NCBI GenBank assembly: GCA_033439265.1
Contig: JAVTVX010000016.1
Coordinates: 2,586,501-2,650,500, forward strand
Length of the DNA stretch: 64,000 nt
Origin: Dillenia suffruticosa
Lineage: Eukaryota > Streptophyta > Magnoliopsida > Dilleniales > Dilleniaceae
Direction of reading: 5' to 3'
Shown here: piece after piece, positions 36,501 to 47,235 of the stretch
Position numbering within the stretch: position 1 is the first letter of the stretch
Layout of the letters: each line of letters begins with the position of its first letter
The notes under the pieces: model-generated
The model's input: only the letters and a program-made list of their open reading frames with translations
Told to the model about the DNA's origin: nothing
Database searches by the model: none
Translations under genes and position numbers: made by a program

Positions 36501-37638
36501 CTGCCAAAGGCAAACCTTTGCATCTTCTAGCAATTTCTTCCCCAGTTGGTTTGAGATCTGGGGAGGAATCGAAACTTGTTTGCCCTAAGGCTCGATGCGC
36601 AAGTAAACACAAACAATCATTGTCAGACAGCTTTTGTAACTCATAAGCAGAAACATTACCCACGTTTTTGGCAACAGTTTTGCTACGAGTGGTGACAATT
36701 ATTGCACTGCCAGGAGCTCCTACTTTGAAAGGGCGACAAAGAAGATCACAATCACCATCATTTTCGTTCCAAATATCATCTAAAACAATAAAGAACTTCT
36801 TTTTCGATAGCCTTTCCTTCAACTTCTCTTGGAGCAGGTTTAAATCTTTGTGATCACAATTTTCACCGCCTACTTGCCTCAAAATCGAGGCTGTAGCACC
36901 AATGACATCAAAATCATCTGAAACACATGCCCAAGACTTCACATCAAACTCCTCCTTCACTCTTTCATCATTGTAAATGAGTTGAGCAAGAGTGGTCTTT
37001 CCTATGCCTCCAAGACCAAATATGGGTATCACGCGAACTCCTGAAGCACTTGTATTTCCAGCCAACAACAATTGCAGAATTGCCTCTTTATCATTTTGCC
37101 TCCCATAAACATCACTTTCCTCCACCAATGAAGTTGTGGGAAGCCTTTTTTGTTTCTTGTTTGGCTGCCCAAAGACATCAACATTGGGAGCCAAGTCGCC
37201 CTTCTGCTTTAAAAGTTGTTCCAATTTTCCAGTGATCTCTTCGATCTTGAACTTCATGGGGGAACGAAATGCAAGATTTCTTGGAGCAAAACTAGTGCAC
37301 CAGGCAGGGATGAGACTGCGGATCCTGCTCGTACTAACACGAGACTCCTCCATGTTTTTGCGCCGCAGCGCTTCATACTGAAACTCGTCCAAAATGTCCT
37401 CAGCATCAAAAGCCAAATCTCTGAGCTGGCCTAACCAGATCTTCACAGCTTTGTTGGTAACTTGCTTCTCTTCTGCATTGGTTAGGAGTGCTTGAAGATA
37501 TCCCAGTTGCTCCACCCATTTGTTGTGGGCTATCAGAAGTTGCTCTTCACGAAAAATGTTCAGCAATTCCGAGGAGATCAACTTGTTGATCAGCAGCTCA
37601 ATTGCAGCACCGACGATGGTCTCGACAACAAATGACAT
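33556..37638 (-). CDS. CC-NBS-LRR disease resistance protein, RPP13-like-1 type (CNL 1)
   Basis: It is an intracellular immune receptor of 1360 aa in a single exon. The Rx-type coiled coil (1-~150) has the EDVID-like AFDAEDILDEF at 76-86. The NB-ARC has P-loop GLGGIGKTT (208-216, Lys214), kinase 2 FFIVLDDIW (282-290), RNBS-B SAIIVTTRS (311-319), CKGLPLAAKALGGLL (373-387), CFAYCSIFPKDY (432-443) and MHD (498-500, MHDMVHDL). LRRs run from about 590 to 1335. A final WPHIALIPYVEID tail is usual in this subfamily. All nucleotide-binding motifs are intact and the length is normal (1200-1450 aa). The start ATG gives the family's usual MSFVVETIVGAAIELLINKL. The gene is paralogous to the CNL at 58326-62429. 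What it detects cannot be told from sequence. Confidence 0.97.
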   Translation of the reverse strand: MSFVVETIVGAAIELLINKLISSELLNIFREEQLLIAHNKWVEQLGYLQALLTNAEEKQVTNKAVKIWLGQLRDLAFDAEDILDEFQYEALRRKNMEESRVSTSRIRSLIPAWCTSFAPRNLAFRSPMKFKIEEITGKLEQLLKQKGDLAPNVDVFGQPNKKQKRLPTTSLVEESDVYGRQNDKEAILQLLLAGNTSASGVRVIPIFGLGGIGKTTLAQLIYNDERVKEEFDVKSWACVSDDFDVIGATASILRQVGGENCDHKDLNLLQEKLKERLSKKKFFIVLDDIWNENDGDCDLLCRPFKVGAPGSAIIVTTRSKTVAKNVGNVSAYELQKLSDNDCLCLLAHRALGQTSFDSSPDLKPTGEEIARRCKGLPLAAKALGGLLRDNYDPSAWENVLTSKIWEIPEEKCGIIPALRLSYHHLPSHLKRCFAYCSIFPKDYKFDRDELILLWMAEGYLAEEKGNKRMEDLGLEYFQDLLARSLFQNSDRNSSYFIMHDMVHDLSQIVAEETCIRLDEILGDNERKIGSARHSSYTRKSHEHFKRFEVFHDKGSLRTFLPMPVSVAFYDEAYISINVLQDLFSQLKFLRVLSLSGYQISELPDSVTGLKHLRYMNLSRTRIKCLPQSLCSLYYLQTLILKDCQCLSHLPTNIHDLTNLRHLDIRGTRSLQELPAGLGHLKYLRTLSKFTVGKGSGLGLGELGCLNHIGGEISILDLRNVVHIREASAAKLKEKKRLRRLMLHWGQDFEDDSRNDANEFQVLDSLMPHSGSLKELEIWSYGGLSFPSWIGDSSFFGLVDLRLDGCKKCKKLPCLGQLPSLQRLKIMDMDEVESVGWEFCSSHADASHSSQSSPFPSLESLQFRNMTKWVDWSLPDTSFAKLICLEIYECPLLVFPLSRLNSTASHLQRLALRGCSDAIIRDSNIELASLKSLSIGRISGLSFLPDEFLLPKVEELQVDDCSELERLLNGFCMLASLKKLHIRKCAKLVYLELPLMLRILDIEDCEALRCVTEGSNSICSLALSALGLESLRITGCPSLTSISGNQWFRNIEHLRIYDCESLEVFPSRQLPTTLKSLDICSCPKLETVSEMLIESTSLPFLRFYRYPKLKSLPECLHTLTDLACLGVVECEGIETFPVTGLPTPNLQYLEITDCPNLKSLPNNIHDLTSLRELRISNCPLLGLRLPPNLRYFTIGEPSEALITFPNNQFLVLPPSLTSLTIMNFSNLESISSPGLLNLTSLVKLWISDCPKLQHLPETGFLSLTSLQELGIYNCPELQHLPETGLRKLTSLEVLRIDSCAKLRRLPETGLPPTLLRLEISGCPLLAPECSNSKKGKKQEGVYWPHIALIPYVEIDRDVISA

Positions 37639-38265
37639 ACTTCTTTCTGGAGTGGACAGAGAATTTTTGAGAGAGAGAGAGAGGGGGGGGGGGAGAGAGG
37701 TAAAAAAAAAAAAAAAAAAACTAGGCAGCTGAACCAGAAAATTTTGCTTTAGATATTTTCCATTTTCCTTTATCTTGCTGAGTCAAGATGGAGAGAGAGA
37801 GAAGACTTACATTACTGTATGTGTATTGACTGGCTACCGGATGCTGTGTTTGAATTATATGACGTTATGCCTTTAAAACTACATAAAGTCCAATTTATGT
37901 TTCACATTGCAAAGACAAAGAAATAAAACACATCACACGAAGTTTGTAGACCCCAAACTCATTACATATATTTTGATAATCATGGGTGTTGAACTCTATC
38001 TTCTTCCTTTGTGTGTGGAAATATATAAGCAATGTTTTAAAAATAAAAAAGGAGAGAAAAGAAGGAAGAGTGAGGAGGTAATTTTTTATTTTTTTAAGTG
38101 AAAAGGGGGAGATGTGAATAGTTATAAAAGATTTGTTGGGTAGCAACAAAAGAAAACGTTGGTACAAGAAATTACTTGTTAGTGGGTAAGTGAAATACTA
38201 AATGTAATAAAACTATTTTTGTAAACAAAGTAATCATGGGATTATTGTCATTTTTGAAATACTAA
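37639..38265. other. 5' flank of CNL 1
   Basis: A purine tract (GA)n(G)n(A)n lies at 37672-37720 in the probable leader. After about 37680 the sequence departs from the CNL 2 flank, then rejoins it at 38129-38262. No convincing TATA box was seen. Confidence 0.45.
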
Positions 38266-39490
38266 ACGTAATTGATATTGTGTGGACCAGGAAATAATTG
38301 AATTTGAATTATTTTGAAAGATATCTTTTTCTCTAAATATTTTCAGTATAAATTATAGAATCCCGTAATTATGGCTCTGATTAAAATTGATTCAAGTTGA
38401 GCAAGACTAATAAGGGATCAAATTTTTTTGTGTCTATTTTCTTTATTCACGATATTCAAATTTAAGATATTATTTAAAAAATATTAATATTAAATCATTG
38501 AATCAACTCATCGTTAATATATTTTGTAAATAAAAATATGGAATAAGAACTTAATCATTGCCATATTAAAGGTTATTTGCCCATATTAAACAAATAGGCA
38601 TCTCAATTATTGCTTGGTACAATTCTGCCACCGTTATTACATTATATAATTGACATTGCATGGACCAAGAACTAATCGAATTTGAATAACTGTGAAAGTA
38701 AATTTTTTCTAATTTTATTAAATTTAACTTGAATCAGATTAGATTTTAAAAAGTAAAACTCTCATAATATATGTTTTTACATCATTTGTCTATCCACACA
38801 AAATTCAAATTTAAGATCCAATTTCAGAAATACTAATATTTGACTTACTGGATTAATTAAATATTAATATGTTTTTTAAAATAAAAATACTAAATAAGAA
38901 CTTAATTATTGTCGTATTAAAATTTACTTGTCCTTGTTAAAGAGGCACCTCAATTATTGCCCGGTACTATTCTGCCTTATCGAATGGAACCAGGGACTAT
39001 TTGAACTTGAATAATTGTGAAATCTATTTTTTTTCTAAATTTTTTTATAAATCATTTTAATAATTATTTTAAATTGAACTAAATTTGATTTAATTTGAAT
39101 TAGACCGTTTAGATTAGACTCTTAAAAAGTAAAACTCTTTCGATACTTATTTTTTTTATTCATAAAATTCAAATTTAAGATTTTGTTTAACAGATATCAA
39201 TATGTAATTAATAGATGAAGTAAATATTGATATATTTTTTTAAATAAAAATACCAAATAAGAACACAATTATCCTCAAAATTTCACTTTAAATTTGATTA
39301 AATCCGATTGATTCGAGTCGGATTAGAATTTTAAAAAATAAAATTCTCTTGACGCCTCTTTTCTTTATCCATAAAATTCAAATTTAAAATCTCATTTAAG
39401 AGGTACTGCTACTCAATTACTGAACTAATCAGTCATCATTATAATTTTTAAATAAAAATAACAAATAAGAACTCAATTATTGTCATATTA
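38266..39490. repeat. Diverged tandem repeat, period about 320-380 bp
   Basis: The landmarks GGACCAGGAAATAATTGAAT (38285), GGACCAAGAACTAATCGAAT (38663) and GGAACCAGGGACTATTTGAA (38985) recur. Each is followed by AATTTGAATAA-TGTGAAA, ATTCAAATTTAAGAT and AATAAGAACTTAATTATTG blocks. A partial fourth copy ends near 39485. No coding potential. Confidence 0.7.
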
Positions 39491-39849
39491 AGGCATATAT
39501 GACTAATCATACTGATTTTTTTAAATTGTTAAAAAATATATATTAAACTGTACATATCAAATTAATAATCCAATACTATATTTGATGATGTATCAATTAT
39601 AAACGTATGAAAAAAGACAAAAGCTGTAAACTACTTTTAAGAGAAATAAATATTGAGAATGTGAATTTCTCAAATAATTATTGAGTATGTATTCGTAAAA
39701 TACTCATTACTACAAATATATTTTTAAAACCAAATAAGTACTAAACTATGATATTCCTTGTTCTCTATACAATTCAACAGATTTTATGCATTGTTCTTGT
39801 CCAAGTTGGATACAAGATCAGGTCGGTTTCGAACCGGCCCATAGCCGGT

Positions 39850-40316
39850 GCCTACCTTGGAGTCCTTTGTGCCGCAGTTTCCTTGTGGTTATCTCTTGGA
39901 AGACCATTCCCACATGCTAGACCGTTATTCACGCGGCATCATCATCACCATTCACGTTCTTTGATCACTATATTCATATAAAATTATTTACTAATGCCTA
40001 CCTTGGAGTCCTTTGTGCCGCAGTTTCCTTGTGGTTGTCACTCGGAAATTTCCTTTGTTCTTGACCATTCCCACATGCTAGACCATTATTCACGCGGCAT
40101 CATCATCACTATTCACGTTCTTTGACCACGACATTCATATAAAATTATTTACTAATGCCTACCTTGGAGTCCTTTGTGCCAAGTTTCCTCGTGGTTGTCT
40201 CTTGAAAATTTCCTTTGTTCTAGACCATTCCCACCTGCTAGACCATTATTCATGCGGTATCATCATTACTATTCACGTTCTTTGACCACAATATTCATAT
40301 AAAATTATTTACTAAT
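39850..40316. repeat. Three-copy tandem repeat (146, 161, 161 bp)
   Basis: The copies start at 39850, 39996 and 40157 with GCCTACCTTGGAGTCCTTTG and end with ATATAAAATTATTTACTAAT. The first copy is shorter by an internal segment. The copies are close to each other, so the duplication is recent. Confidence 0.85.
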
Positions 40317-40408
40317 GCTCCACCAAATCCATGATTAAGACTTCTTTTTTTTTTAAACCATTTGCCATCCTTATTCTACAAAACTTGGTCTTGCTTTCGT
40401 GCTCGCGT

Positions 40409-40415
40409 GCGAGAG

Positions 40416-40463
<48 letters not shown>
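40409..40463. repeat. (GA)n microsatellite
   Basis: About 55 bp of GA repeat. It is followed by three similar short blocks (GGAATATGCTAAAGCGGAGG, GGAATATGCGAAAGCGTAAG and AGCATGCTGAAGCGG) up to about 40665. Confidence 0.85.
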
Positions 40464-40466
<3 letters not shown>

Positions 40467-40708
40467 GGTTAATCGGAATATGCTAAAGCGGAGGAGAATG
40501 CATGACCAGGGAGGGAGACAGAGAGCGAGTGAAAAAGATATCGTTGTTTGGAATATGCGAAAGCGTAAGAGAATGAATGATGGACAGATTTTGAAGCGCA
40601 AGAGAAAACGGATCTATAAATATGCCAATAAGTGGAGCATGCTGAAGCGGGGTGATCACATCTGTAGATATGGTGAAGGAAAGGGCATCTCCATTATTGC
40701 CCGTACTA

Positions 40709-41700
40709 CACTAAAAAATTAACTTTCAACGATGAAAAATTATTGATAAAAAAAATCCATTGTAAATAGCGACGGATTAACGTCGGATGGAATATCGAAA
40801 GATTAACGATAGATTAACGACGAAAATATTTTCGTGACTAATCTATTACTATAGTGGTCTAGAGTAAAAAAAAAATTTATAAAACTATTAGTGACGGATT
40901 AGCGACGAAATTTTTAGCGATGGAAAATGTCCGTCACTAATCTGTTGATGTAGTGGTGAAGGGTAAAAAAAAAGGTATATGTACAACTATCAACAACGGA
41001 TTACCAATGAAAATTTTAGTGATGGATTACCAACGAAAATTTTAGTGACTGATTTTTTATTTTTTAAAATTTTTAAAATTTTTAAACTTTTTTAAAATTT
41101 TTAATTTTTTTTAAATTTTTAAAATTTTAAATTTTAAATTTTAAATTTTTTTTTCTCTTTTATTATTTTATATTTCTTTTTATTTTTTCTTTTATTTATT
41201 TTATTTTTTTCTTTTATTCTATTAATTTATTATTCAATTTAATAGGTAAATAAAAAACTAATTTGCTATTTAGTGAAAATATTCATTGAAAAAAATTATC
41301 CCAAGATAATGAAAAAAAAAGAGATGAGAGTGAGATAAGAAAAAAAAATGTGAGATTAAGATAAATTTATTTTAAAAAAAAAAGTGAGAGTGAGATTTAT
41401 ATTAGGGAAGAAAAAGTGAGAGTTAGATAATAAATAATAAAAATAAAAAGATATTACAAAACAACTTCTAGCATAGTGGTTGGATAACTCACATTTCATG
41501 TGGCAGATTTGATTTTCGAGGGAGACATTTTTTGCTAAATAAATGCAAGGCTGGTGCGCTGGCGGGCGGGCGGGCACGCGTGAGGGAGCAGGTGAGCAGC
41601 TCAGGCGGGCGGGTGTGTGGGTGAGCAGGCTTGGGTGGGCCGGCGGGCGGGCTTGAGGTCCTGGCGGGAGCGCTTGAGCAGGCGTAGGCGGGCGCGCGTT
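40709..41700 (+). mobile_element. CACTA-like element, right arm missing
   Basis: It begins CACTAAAAAATTAACTTTC. The left arm (40720-41050) has GCGACGGATTA-type motifs, then an AT-rich core. The tRNA-like module is at 41465-41535 and a GC-rich block of GGCGGGC repeats at about 41550-41698. The order equals that of 56346-57949, but no right-type arm follows the GC block. AATTTTTTAGTG at 41862-41873 mirrors the left tip, but the 3-bp flanks do not match. Confidence 0.6.
41465..41535 (+). other. tRNA-like module inside CACTA-like element
   Basis: TAGCATAGTGGTTGG is a near-perfect pol III A box (TRGCNNAGTGG), and GCAGATTTGATTTTCGAG about 30 bp on resembles a B box. It is followed by the GCATTTT-like motif ACATTTTTTGCTAAATAAA. 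Confidence 0.55.
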
Positions 41701-41873
41701 ACAAAATTTACTACTAACAAGATATCTTAAGAAAATGCAAATTGTGTAATTAACTTCTAGATAACATGAAACACAATTCACATTATCAAGAGGCAAAGAA
41801 TCCACTTCTAAAAGTCACAAGACAACTATTGAATTAGAGATTTTTGCAGATAATGACATCTAATTTTTTAGTG

Positions 41874-42424
41874 GTCAGCTTTTCCATGTTCTAGACAATG
41901 AAACTGTGAACAAATCTTGACTAAGAAATATTCTTGTTGATTATTTGAAAGCTAAAAATTTGTCTGTAATTGAGAAAAGGTAAAGAAAAGTTTAATATTG
42001 ACTTGAAATTGCAGATCATAGAAGTAATAAGCCATATGAACACCATACAAGTGATTTTCAAAGAAAATAGAGAGCATTAAATATTTAGAATTGTCCAAGA
42101 AATTGCCCATAAGAGATAAAACCCAAGTCTTTCTCATCCGTGCTGTGTGAGAGTGATATAACACTACTGTATTAATTATCTCAATGGACTTTTATTAGAG
42201 GAATGGAATATTTAAGAAAATGACTAATGATAAAAAAAAAAGAAGAAATAATACTCAAAAAAATACAAAAAGTCATAATTTATATAATCTCTTAACCTTG
42301 TATCAATAAGGAAAGAGGAGTAACAAGAAACAAGGTATAAATGAAGCAGACAGTAGAATTTTAATTCTCCATAAATTTGAAACAAAGAAGAAAAATCTTA
42401 CTAGACTATAGCATATGTATACAC

Positions 42425-42458
<34 letters not shown>

Positions 42459-42940
42459 GACCCAAAATAACAAAAAGTCAAACTCTAATATAAACTATCA
42501 TACTAAATTCAAAACATGATATAATAAAATATGATTATAATATGAATAATTTAACATTGTTTAATCTTTTACCCCCTACGATGATCGTTTTCCAAAGGTC
42601 GTTCATTGGGAATGGGAATTTGAAGAGTTCAAAGCACACACTTGGAATATTCCTATGAAAGTGAATAAAGGGTTGGAGTCAATGAAGCCAAGGGAGAAGG
42701 TGGGCGGGGAAAGCAAACTTGAGATAGAAATAGAATCATTTGCCAATCCTTATTTCTTGACCCAGAAAAGCTATCTTCGTACCCATTGAGCATGAGCTCC
42801 AATGGGTATCCCCCCCCCCCCCCCCCCAAAAAAAAAATTACATTCCTTTTTTGTTTTTTTGTTTCTTCGCGGAGAAGGATGATAGGAGACGAAATCTCTT
42901 TTTAAAACAAAAGGATAATATTTAATTGTCTATGTGAGAA
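41874..42940. other. Spacer, AT-rich
   Basis: It holds a (TA)n microsatellite at about 42428-42455 and a poly(C)/poly(A) run at 42810-42837. No gene recognised. Confidence 0.4.
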
Positions 42941-42944
42941 TTAA

Positions 42945-43070
42945 ATTGAAAAAGATGATGTTTTGCATTTGTGCAAAGAATTTTATTGGTTTTGATAAAA
43001 GAAATAAATATCAAATAGGATTTTGAGGTAGAATTAGGAAAAACCAACTATGAAAATTGAGTAGTTATTA
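42945..43070. repeat. Second copy of the 8165-8285 flank
   Basis: Shared landmarks in the same order include AATTTATTGGTTTTG, AAAAGAAGTAAACAT versus AAAAGAAATAAATAT, and TTTTGAGGTAGAA, then CAATTATGAAAAT. The copy is diverged. Confidence 0.6.
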
Positions 43071-43436
43071 GAATGGGACACATTTGTTTGGTTTTCATTA
43101 GCTAATATTTTTCTCAAAGGAGATTATAAAAACTCGATTGTGAAGAAGATCGAGAGAGTGATTGTTTGAATCGATTTGATTTGATTTCAATGATTTATAT
43201 TGCATTGTTTAAATTGATTTGTTACCGACCTCAAAGAAAGAGACAAAGAGATCAGAGACAAAAGATGAAAGAGGAAGAAAGTGAAGGTGGAGAGGAAGAA
43301 AGTGAAGGTGGAGGTGAAGGTGAAGGTGAAAAAAAAAAAGAACTAAATACCATATTTTATTTTAATAGTAGTTTTTGGTTTTCAAAAAATTGTAACAAAT
43401 TTTTTAATGTGGTTTATTCTTTAGCAAAAGGCAATA

Positions 43437-43650
43437 CACCAATGTGTATCGGATCAATTGGATGTGGGGTTGAATATTTTTAAACATGATCGAGATTCGA
43501 CTCCCGCTGGGAATATCAGGCTCTTATGTGTATAGAGCGTTCCCCGTTGGGAGACCTACCTTCCGAAATGAGTCACTGCAGCGGTCGGTCCGGATTAGTC
43601 GAGACAAAACCCCGAATATCGGACGGTATCCAAGACATGGTACAAAAAAA
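43437..43650 (+). mobile_element. SINE, 'CATGGTAC-polyA' family, full copy
   Basis: The 214-bp insert is flanked by AAAAGGCAATA (43426-43436 and 43651-43661). The box B GAGATTCGACTCCCGC is close to consensus. It ends ACATGGTACAAAAAAA. Confidence 0.85.
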
Positions 43651-44000
43651 AAAAGGCAATATTAAAATATAAATGGCTGGAGGCAAAACGTAATTTCTTA
43701 AAACAAAAAATACTATCTTAAGGGGTAGAAGGAATAAAGTATTATTTAAAATAAATATCAAGGTTCAAAATATAATTTACACTGTGAGTATAGTGTGATT
43801 TGTACTTTTTTTTATATAAATCACTGGTATCGTCTAACTATATTGTATCAAATTAAATCCGATTTGAAACAAATTAAACTTTTAATGTGATAAACTCTCT
43901 CGACGTCTATTTTTTCTATATATAAAACTGACTTTATTTAAAAAATATAAGTATTTAATCACTAAATCAATTAGATCGAGTAATGTAGTATCATAATCAA

Positions 44001-44076
44001 CTGGTCCATAGTTATTAAAACCAAACTGAGTTATTGGTCTGGTCCATAGTTATTAAAACCAAACTGAGTTATTGGT
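44001..44076. repeat. 38-bp perfect tandem duplication
   Basis: The unit begins CTGGTCCATAGTTATTAAAA and occurs twice head to tail (44001-44038, 44039-44076). It sits at the left edge of a possible inverted-repeat element. CCATAGTT plus TTAAA recurs inverted near 44470-44496. Confidence 0.8.
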
Positions 44077-44743
44077 CGGATCGGGTCAACCTTCAACCCA
44101 TTTGACCTGCGGTTTTGTTTTTAAACATCAAAAACTACTTTAACCCCACTTTAATTTTTAAAGTAATTTTAATTTAGGGGTAAAATTGAAAATAGAAAAA
44201 AAATGTCCTCTTTTTGGTTATTTTGACCTCACCTTAAAATATATTTTTTCTACTTATCTATCATTTTGAGACAGTAAAAATGCAAATTTATGAGTTTTTA
44301 ATTTTTATTACATGGTTATATCACTTTTCATAAATATTGTAATTAATATTTCATATTTAAAAAAGTATTTCAATATATTTTTATATCTTAAAATAATAAA
44401 AAATCAGTAGATCTAATGATTTACCAGATTGAATCATATATTTTAAAGAATACAAGTTAATATGTGGGTCAGCTTTAAAAACTATGGGTTGGTCCATTTG
44501 TCGCAGGACTGTGTACAAGGCCTTTAGGAATTTTGACCTGGCTAGAATTGGGCAGGGCCACAACTCAAAAGTTGATTTGAACCCAAACTGGCAGACAGAC
44601 ATGTTTTCTACGGAATGACACCCCAAAGTGAGTGCGTGCTTCTCCCCTTCCCTTACCATTCACCAATTTCTTAAAGACCATGCCCTTCCTTCGCACCACA
44701 GTCAATGCATTGCTTATTCTTCACTCTCATTTCCCCGTGTGTA

Positions 44744-45700
44744 CACTACAAAACAAATACTTTATTTAAATAGACAAAAACTGTTTGCTAAACCCACTAA
44801 AATTATCGACAGAACCTTCTCCAATGAATTAGCATTCGGTTGGCCCTACACCAATGGGAATAGGTATGTCCTGACTGTTTTGGTCACCATTGGAGCATGT
44901 TCTGGATTTATAGTGACGGTTAGAAAAGTGTTGATAAAAGTTACTATCTTTTATTATCGGTTTCAAAAGTATTAATAAAAGTTACTATCTTTTATAGTTA
45001 ATTATCACATATATTAGGAAATATTACTATTTTTTATTATCAGTTATCATAACTGTTAAGAAACGTTTCTACCATCTATTGTCGGTTACCACATATGTTA
45101 GGAAATATTATTATCTTTTATCGTCAGTTACCATAACTGTTAAAAATATTTCTACCTTTTAACGTCAATTATCACGAGTGTTAGGAAATATTCCCACCTT
45201 TTATCATCGAATACCACAGGTGTTAGGAGCTGTCCTTTTATCGTCAATTACCACATGTGTCAGTATAAGTTACTACTTGTATTGTCGATTACATAAATGT
45301 TAACAAATGTTATTATCTTTTATCATCAGTTACCATAAATATTAAGAAAAATTGCTGCCATCAATTAGGAAAAAATTAGAAAAATTTATAGTCATTTATC
45401 ATCGGTTACCACATTTGTTAGTATAAATTAATGTCTTACATCGTCGGTTATCATAAGTATTAAGAAATATTATTCCCTTTTATCGTGTTAGGAAATGTTA
45501 CCCCATTTTATCGTCAATTCTCACAAGTGTCAGAAAAGTTACTGTCTTTTATTGTCGGTTACCGTAAGTGTTAGGAAAATTATTACATTTTACCATAAAT
45601 ATTAAAAAATATTACTACATTTTATCATCGGTTAGTATAAGTAATAGAAAAATTTACTACCTTTTATCGTTGATTATCACATGATATCAATAGTGACGAT
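44744..45700. mobile_element. CACTA-like end followed by a 47-bp subterminal minisatellite
   Basis: CACTACAAAACAAATACTTT stands at 44744. From about 44905 to 45690 a diverged unit of about 47 bp recurs some fifteen times (consensus near TTATCGTCGGTTACCACA then GTGTTAGGAAATATTACTAC). Its edges carry ATAGTGACGGTT and ATAGTGACGATT. No opposite end with matching flanks was found, so whether the repeat belongs to the CACTA-like tip is inferred. Confidence 0.5.
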
Positions 45701-46377
45701 TGTTTTAAAATGGTATAGATTTGAATTATTATAAGTAAATTAAAAAATTGACAAATAAAGAAATTACAAAAATAATGTAAACCTAATAAACATTATATTA
45801 ATATGCGAGAATAATTGATATATTGATTCCTAAATAGAGTGACAGATACATATAAGATAAAAAAAGAGAAAAAATTACATGTCTCACAATTGCATGTCTT
45901 CTGAGATGTTCCAAATAAAAAATATTTACTCACAAAAATGTTATCATTATAATTTAAAGGTATCTTTATTTACAATCGTTTGTATCAATCTATTCATTGA
46001 AAACCAGTAATGAAATAGTAAAATGAATATAATTATATTGCGAATGAAAATATTGTCTTTTTAAATGAAGTTAAGTAGTGATAATGATGGTTGGGTTTTA
46101 TATACACTTCTAGCATATGATATTAGAGAATCTAATAATATAAATAATTTGGATTATTATTCAAAGATAAAAGTGAAATTCGTAAAATTATGCTAAAACC
46201 GGAGAAAGCAGATAAAAGTGAAATTAGTAAAATTATGTATTTTCTTTTTTCCAAGTCCCAAATATCTTGACAGCGTGTTGAGTCTGTACATTTCTTGACA
46301 ACTGCTCAAAATAAAAAATAAAAAATAGATAATTAAAAAATTAATTGATACAATATTTATATTAAAACTCAAATTAA
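45701..46377. other. AT-rich spacer
   Basis: No gene or repeat end recognised. Confidence 0.3.
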
Positions 46378-46975
46378 AATAATATGTTTATTTTTAAACA
46401 TGAGATAACATCTTGGAATGATTGAACTTTTTCAAACTGAATTTGTTCTTGGAATGATTGTGATTCTCCATGGTTAGCTACATTGTTCATTCGTCGTTTA
46501 GTTCGTCCAATATTTATAATTAGAAAATTTTAAAATTTGTCAAATACCCAACCAGTAGAACCCTGGAGTGCCGTTTTTATTAAAAAAAAATGTGATTAGC
46601 TTGTTATAAAACTTTGCAACATGAGTGAGAGGTTTAGATGAGTTAGGGGAGGAGAGCTTTCGAGTGAAGGAGAAGCTTTGATTGAAATAATATGTTTATT
46701 TTTAAACCTGAGGTAACATCTTGTGATGCTGAATTTGTTCATGGAATGATTGTGATTCTCTGTGGTCAGCTATATTGCTCATTCGTCGTTTAGTTCGTCC
46801 GATATTTATAATTAGAAAATTTTAAAATTTTTCAAATACCCAACCAGTAGAACCCTGGAGTGATTTTTTTATTAAAAAAAATGTGATTAGCTTGTTATAA
46901 AACTTTACAACGTGAGTGGGAGGTTTAGATGGGTTAGGAGAGGAGAGCTTTCGAGTGAAGGAGAAGTTTTGATGG
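46378..46975. repeat. Tandem duplication of about 300 bp
   Basis: Copies at about 46378-46684 and 46685-46975 both start AATAATATGTTTATTTTTAA. Both contain CATTCGTCGTTTAGTTCGTC and CCCAACCAGTAGAACCCTGG, and both end GAGTGAAGGAGAAG. Differences are few. Confidence 0.85.
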
Positions 46976-47004
46976 TGAAACTTTCCCCGCGGATGATTTA
47001 AAAT

Positions 47005-47235
47005 TTATCATTTTTACAAATAAATTTTCAAAACCCTCCTATTTTTTCTTTCGCGCATTTTTTCCATCTCTTTTTTCACTCGCGTTATTCTTAATTTTTT
47101 ATATTTTTTTATACTTTTAATCAATACTGTCACATATCTTTCCATATGCGTTATTCAGGTTGTTAAAAAAAATCACTTACTACATTTTATATAATTTTTA
47201 TTACTTATTATCTTACTATTGTTATATTTCATGCA
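47005..47235. repeat. Dispersed repeat copy (paired with 48783-49110)
   Basis: Both copies have ACAAATAAATTTTCAAAAC or close, GTTATTCTTAATT, TTTCCATATG, and AATCACTTACTACATTT followed by TTACTATTGTTATATTTCATG. They are diverged and the family is unknown. Confidence 0.6.

Larger units (their letters stand above)
31365..38265 (-). repeat. Segmental duplication, unit 1
   Basis: This unit pairs in direct orientation with 54449-63432. Shared parts are the LRR relic, the CNL 3' flank, the whole CNL gene and its first 5' leader bases. After an unrelated stretch, a further 130 bp is shared (38129-38262 with 63290-63425, containing GTAAACAAAGTAATCATGGG). The start-to-start distance is about 23.1 kb. 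Confidence 0.85.

Noticed and set aside
40399-40722. 107-codon Arg/Glu-rich open frame
   Set aside because: It reads through a (GA)n microsatellite and short repeated blocks; no family resemblance.
41862-41873. AATTTTTTAGTG as the right end of the element starting at 40709
   Set aside because: It mirrors the left tip, but flanks do not match and no right-type arm with GCGACG motifs precedes it.
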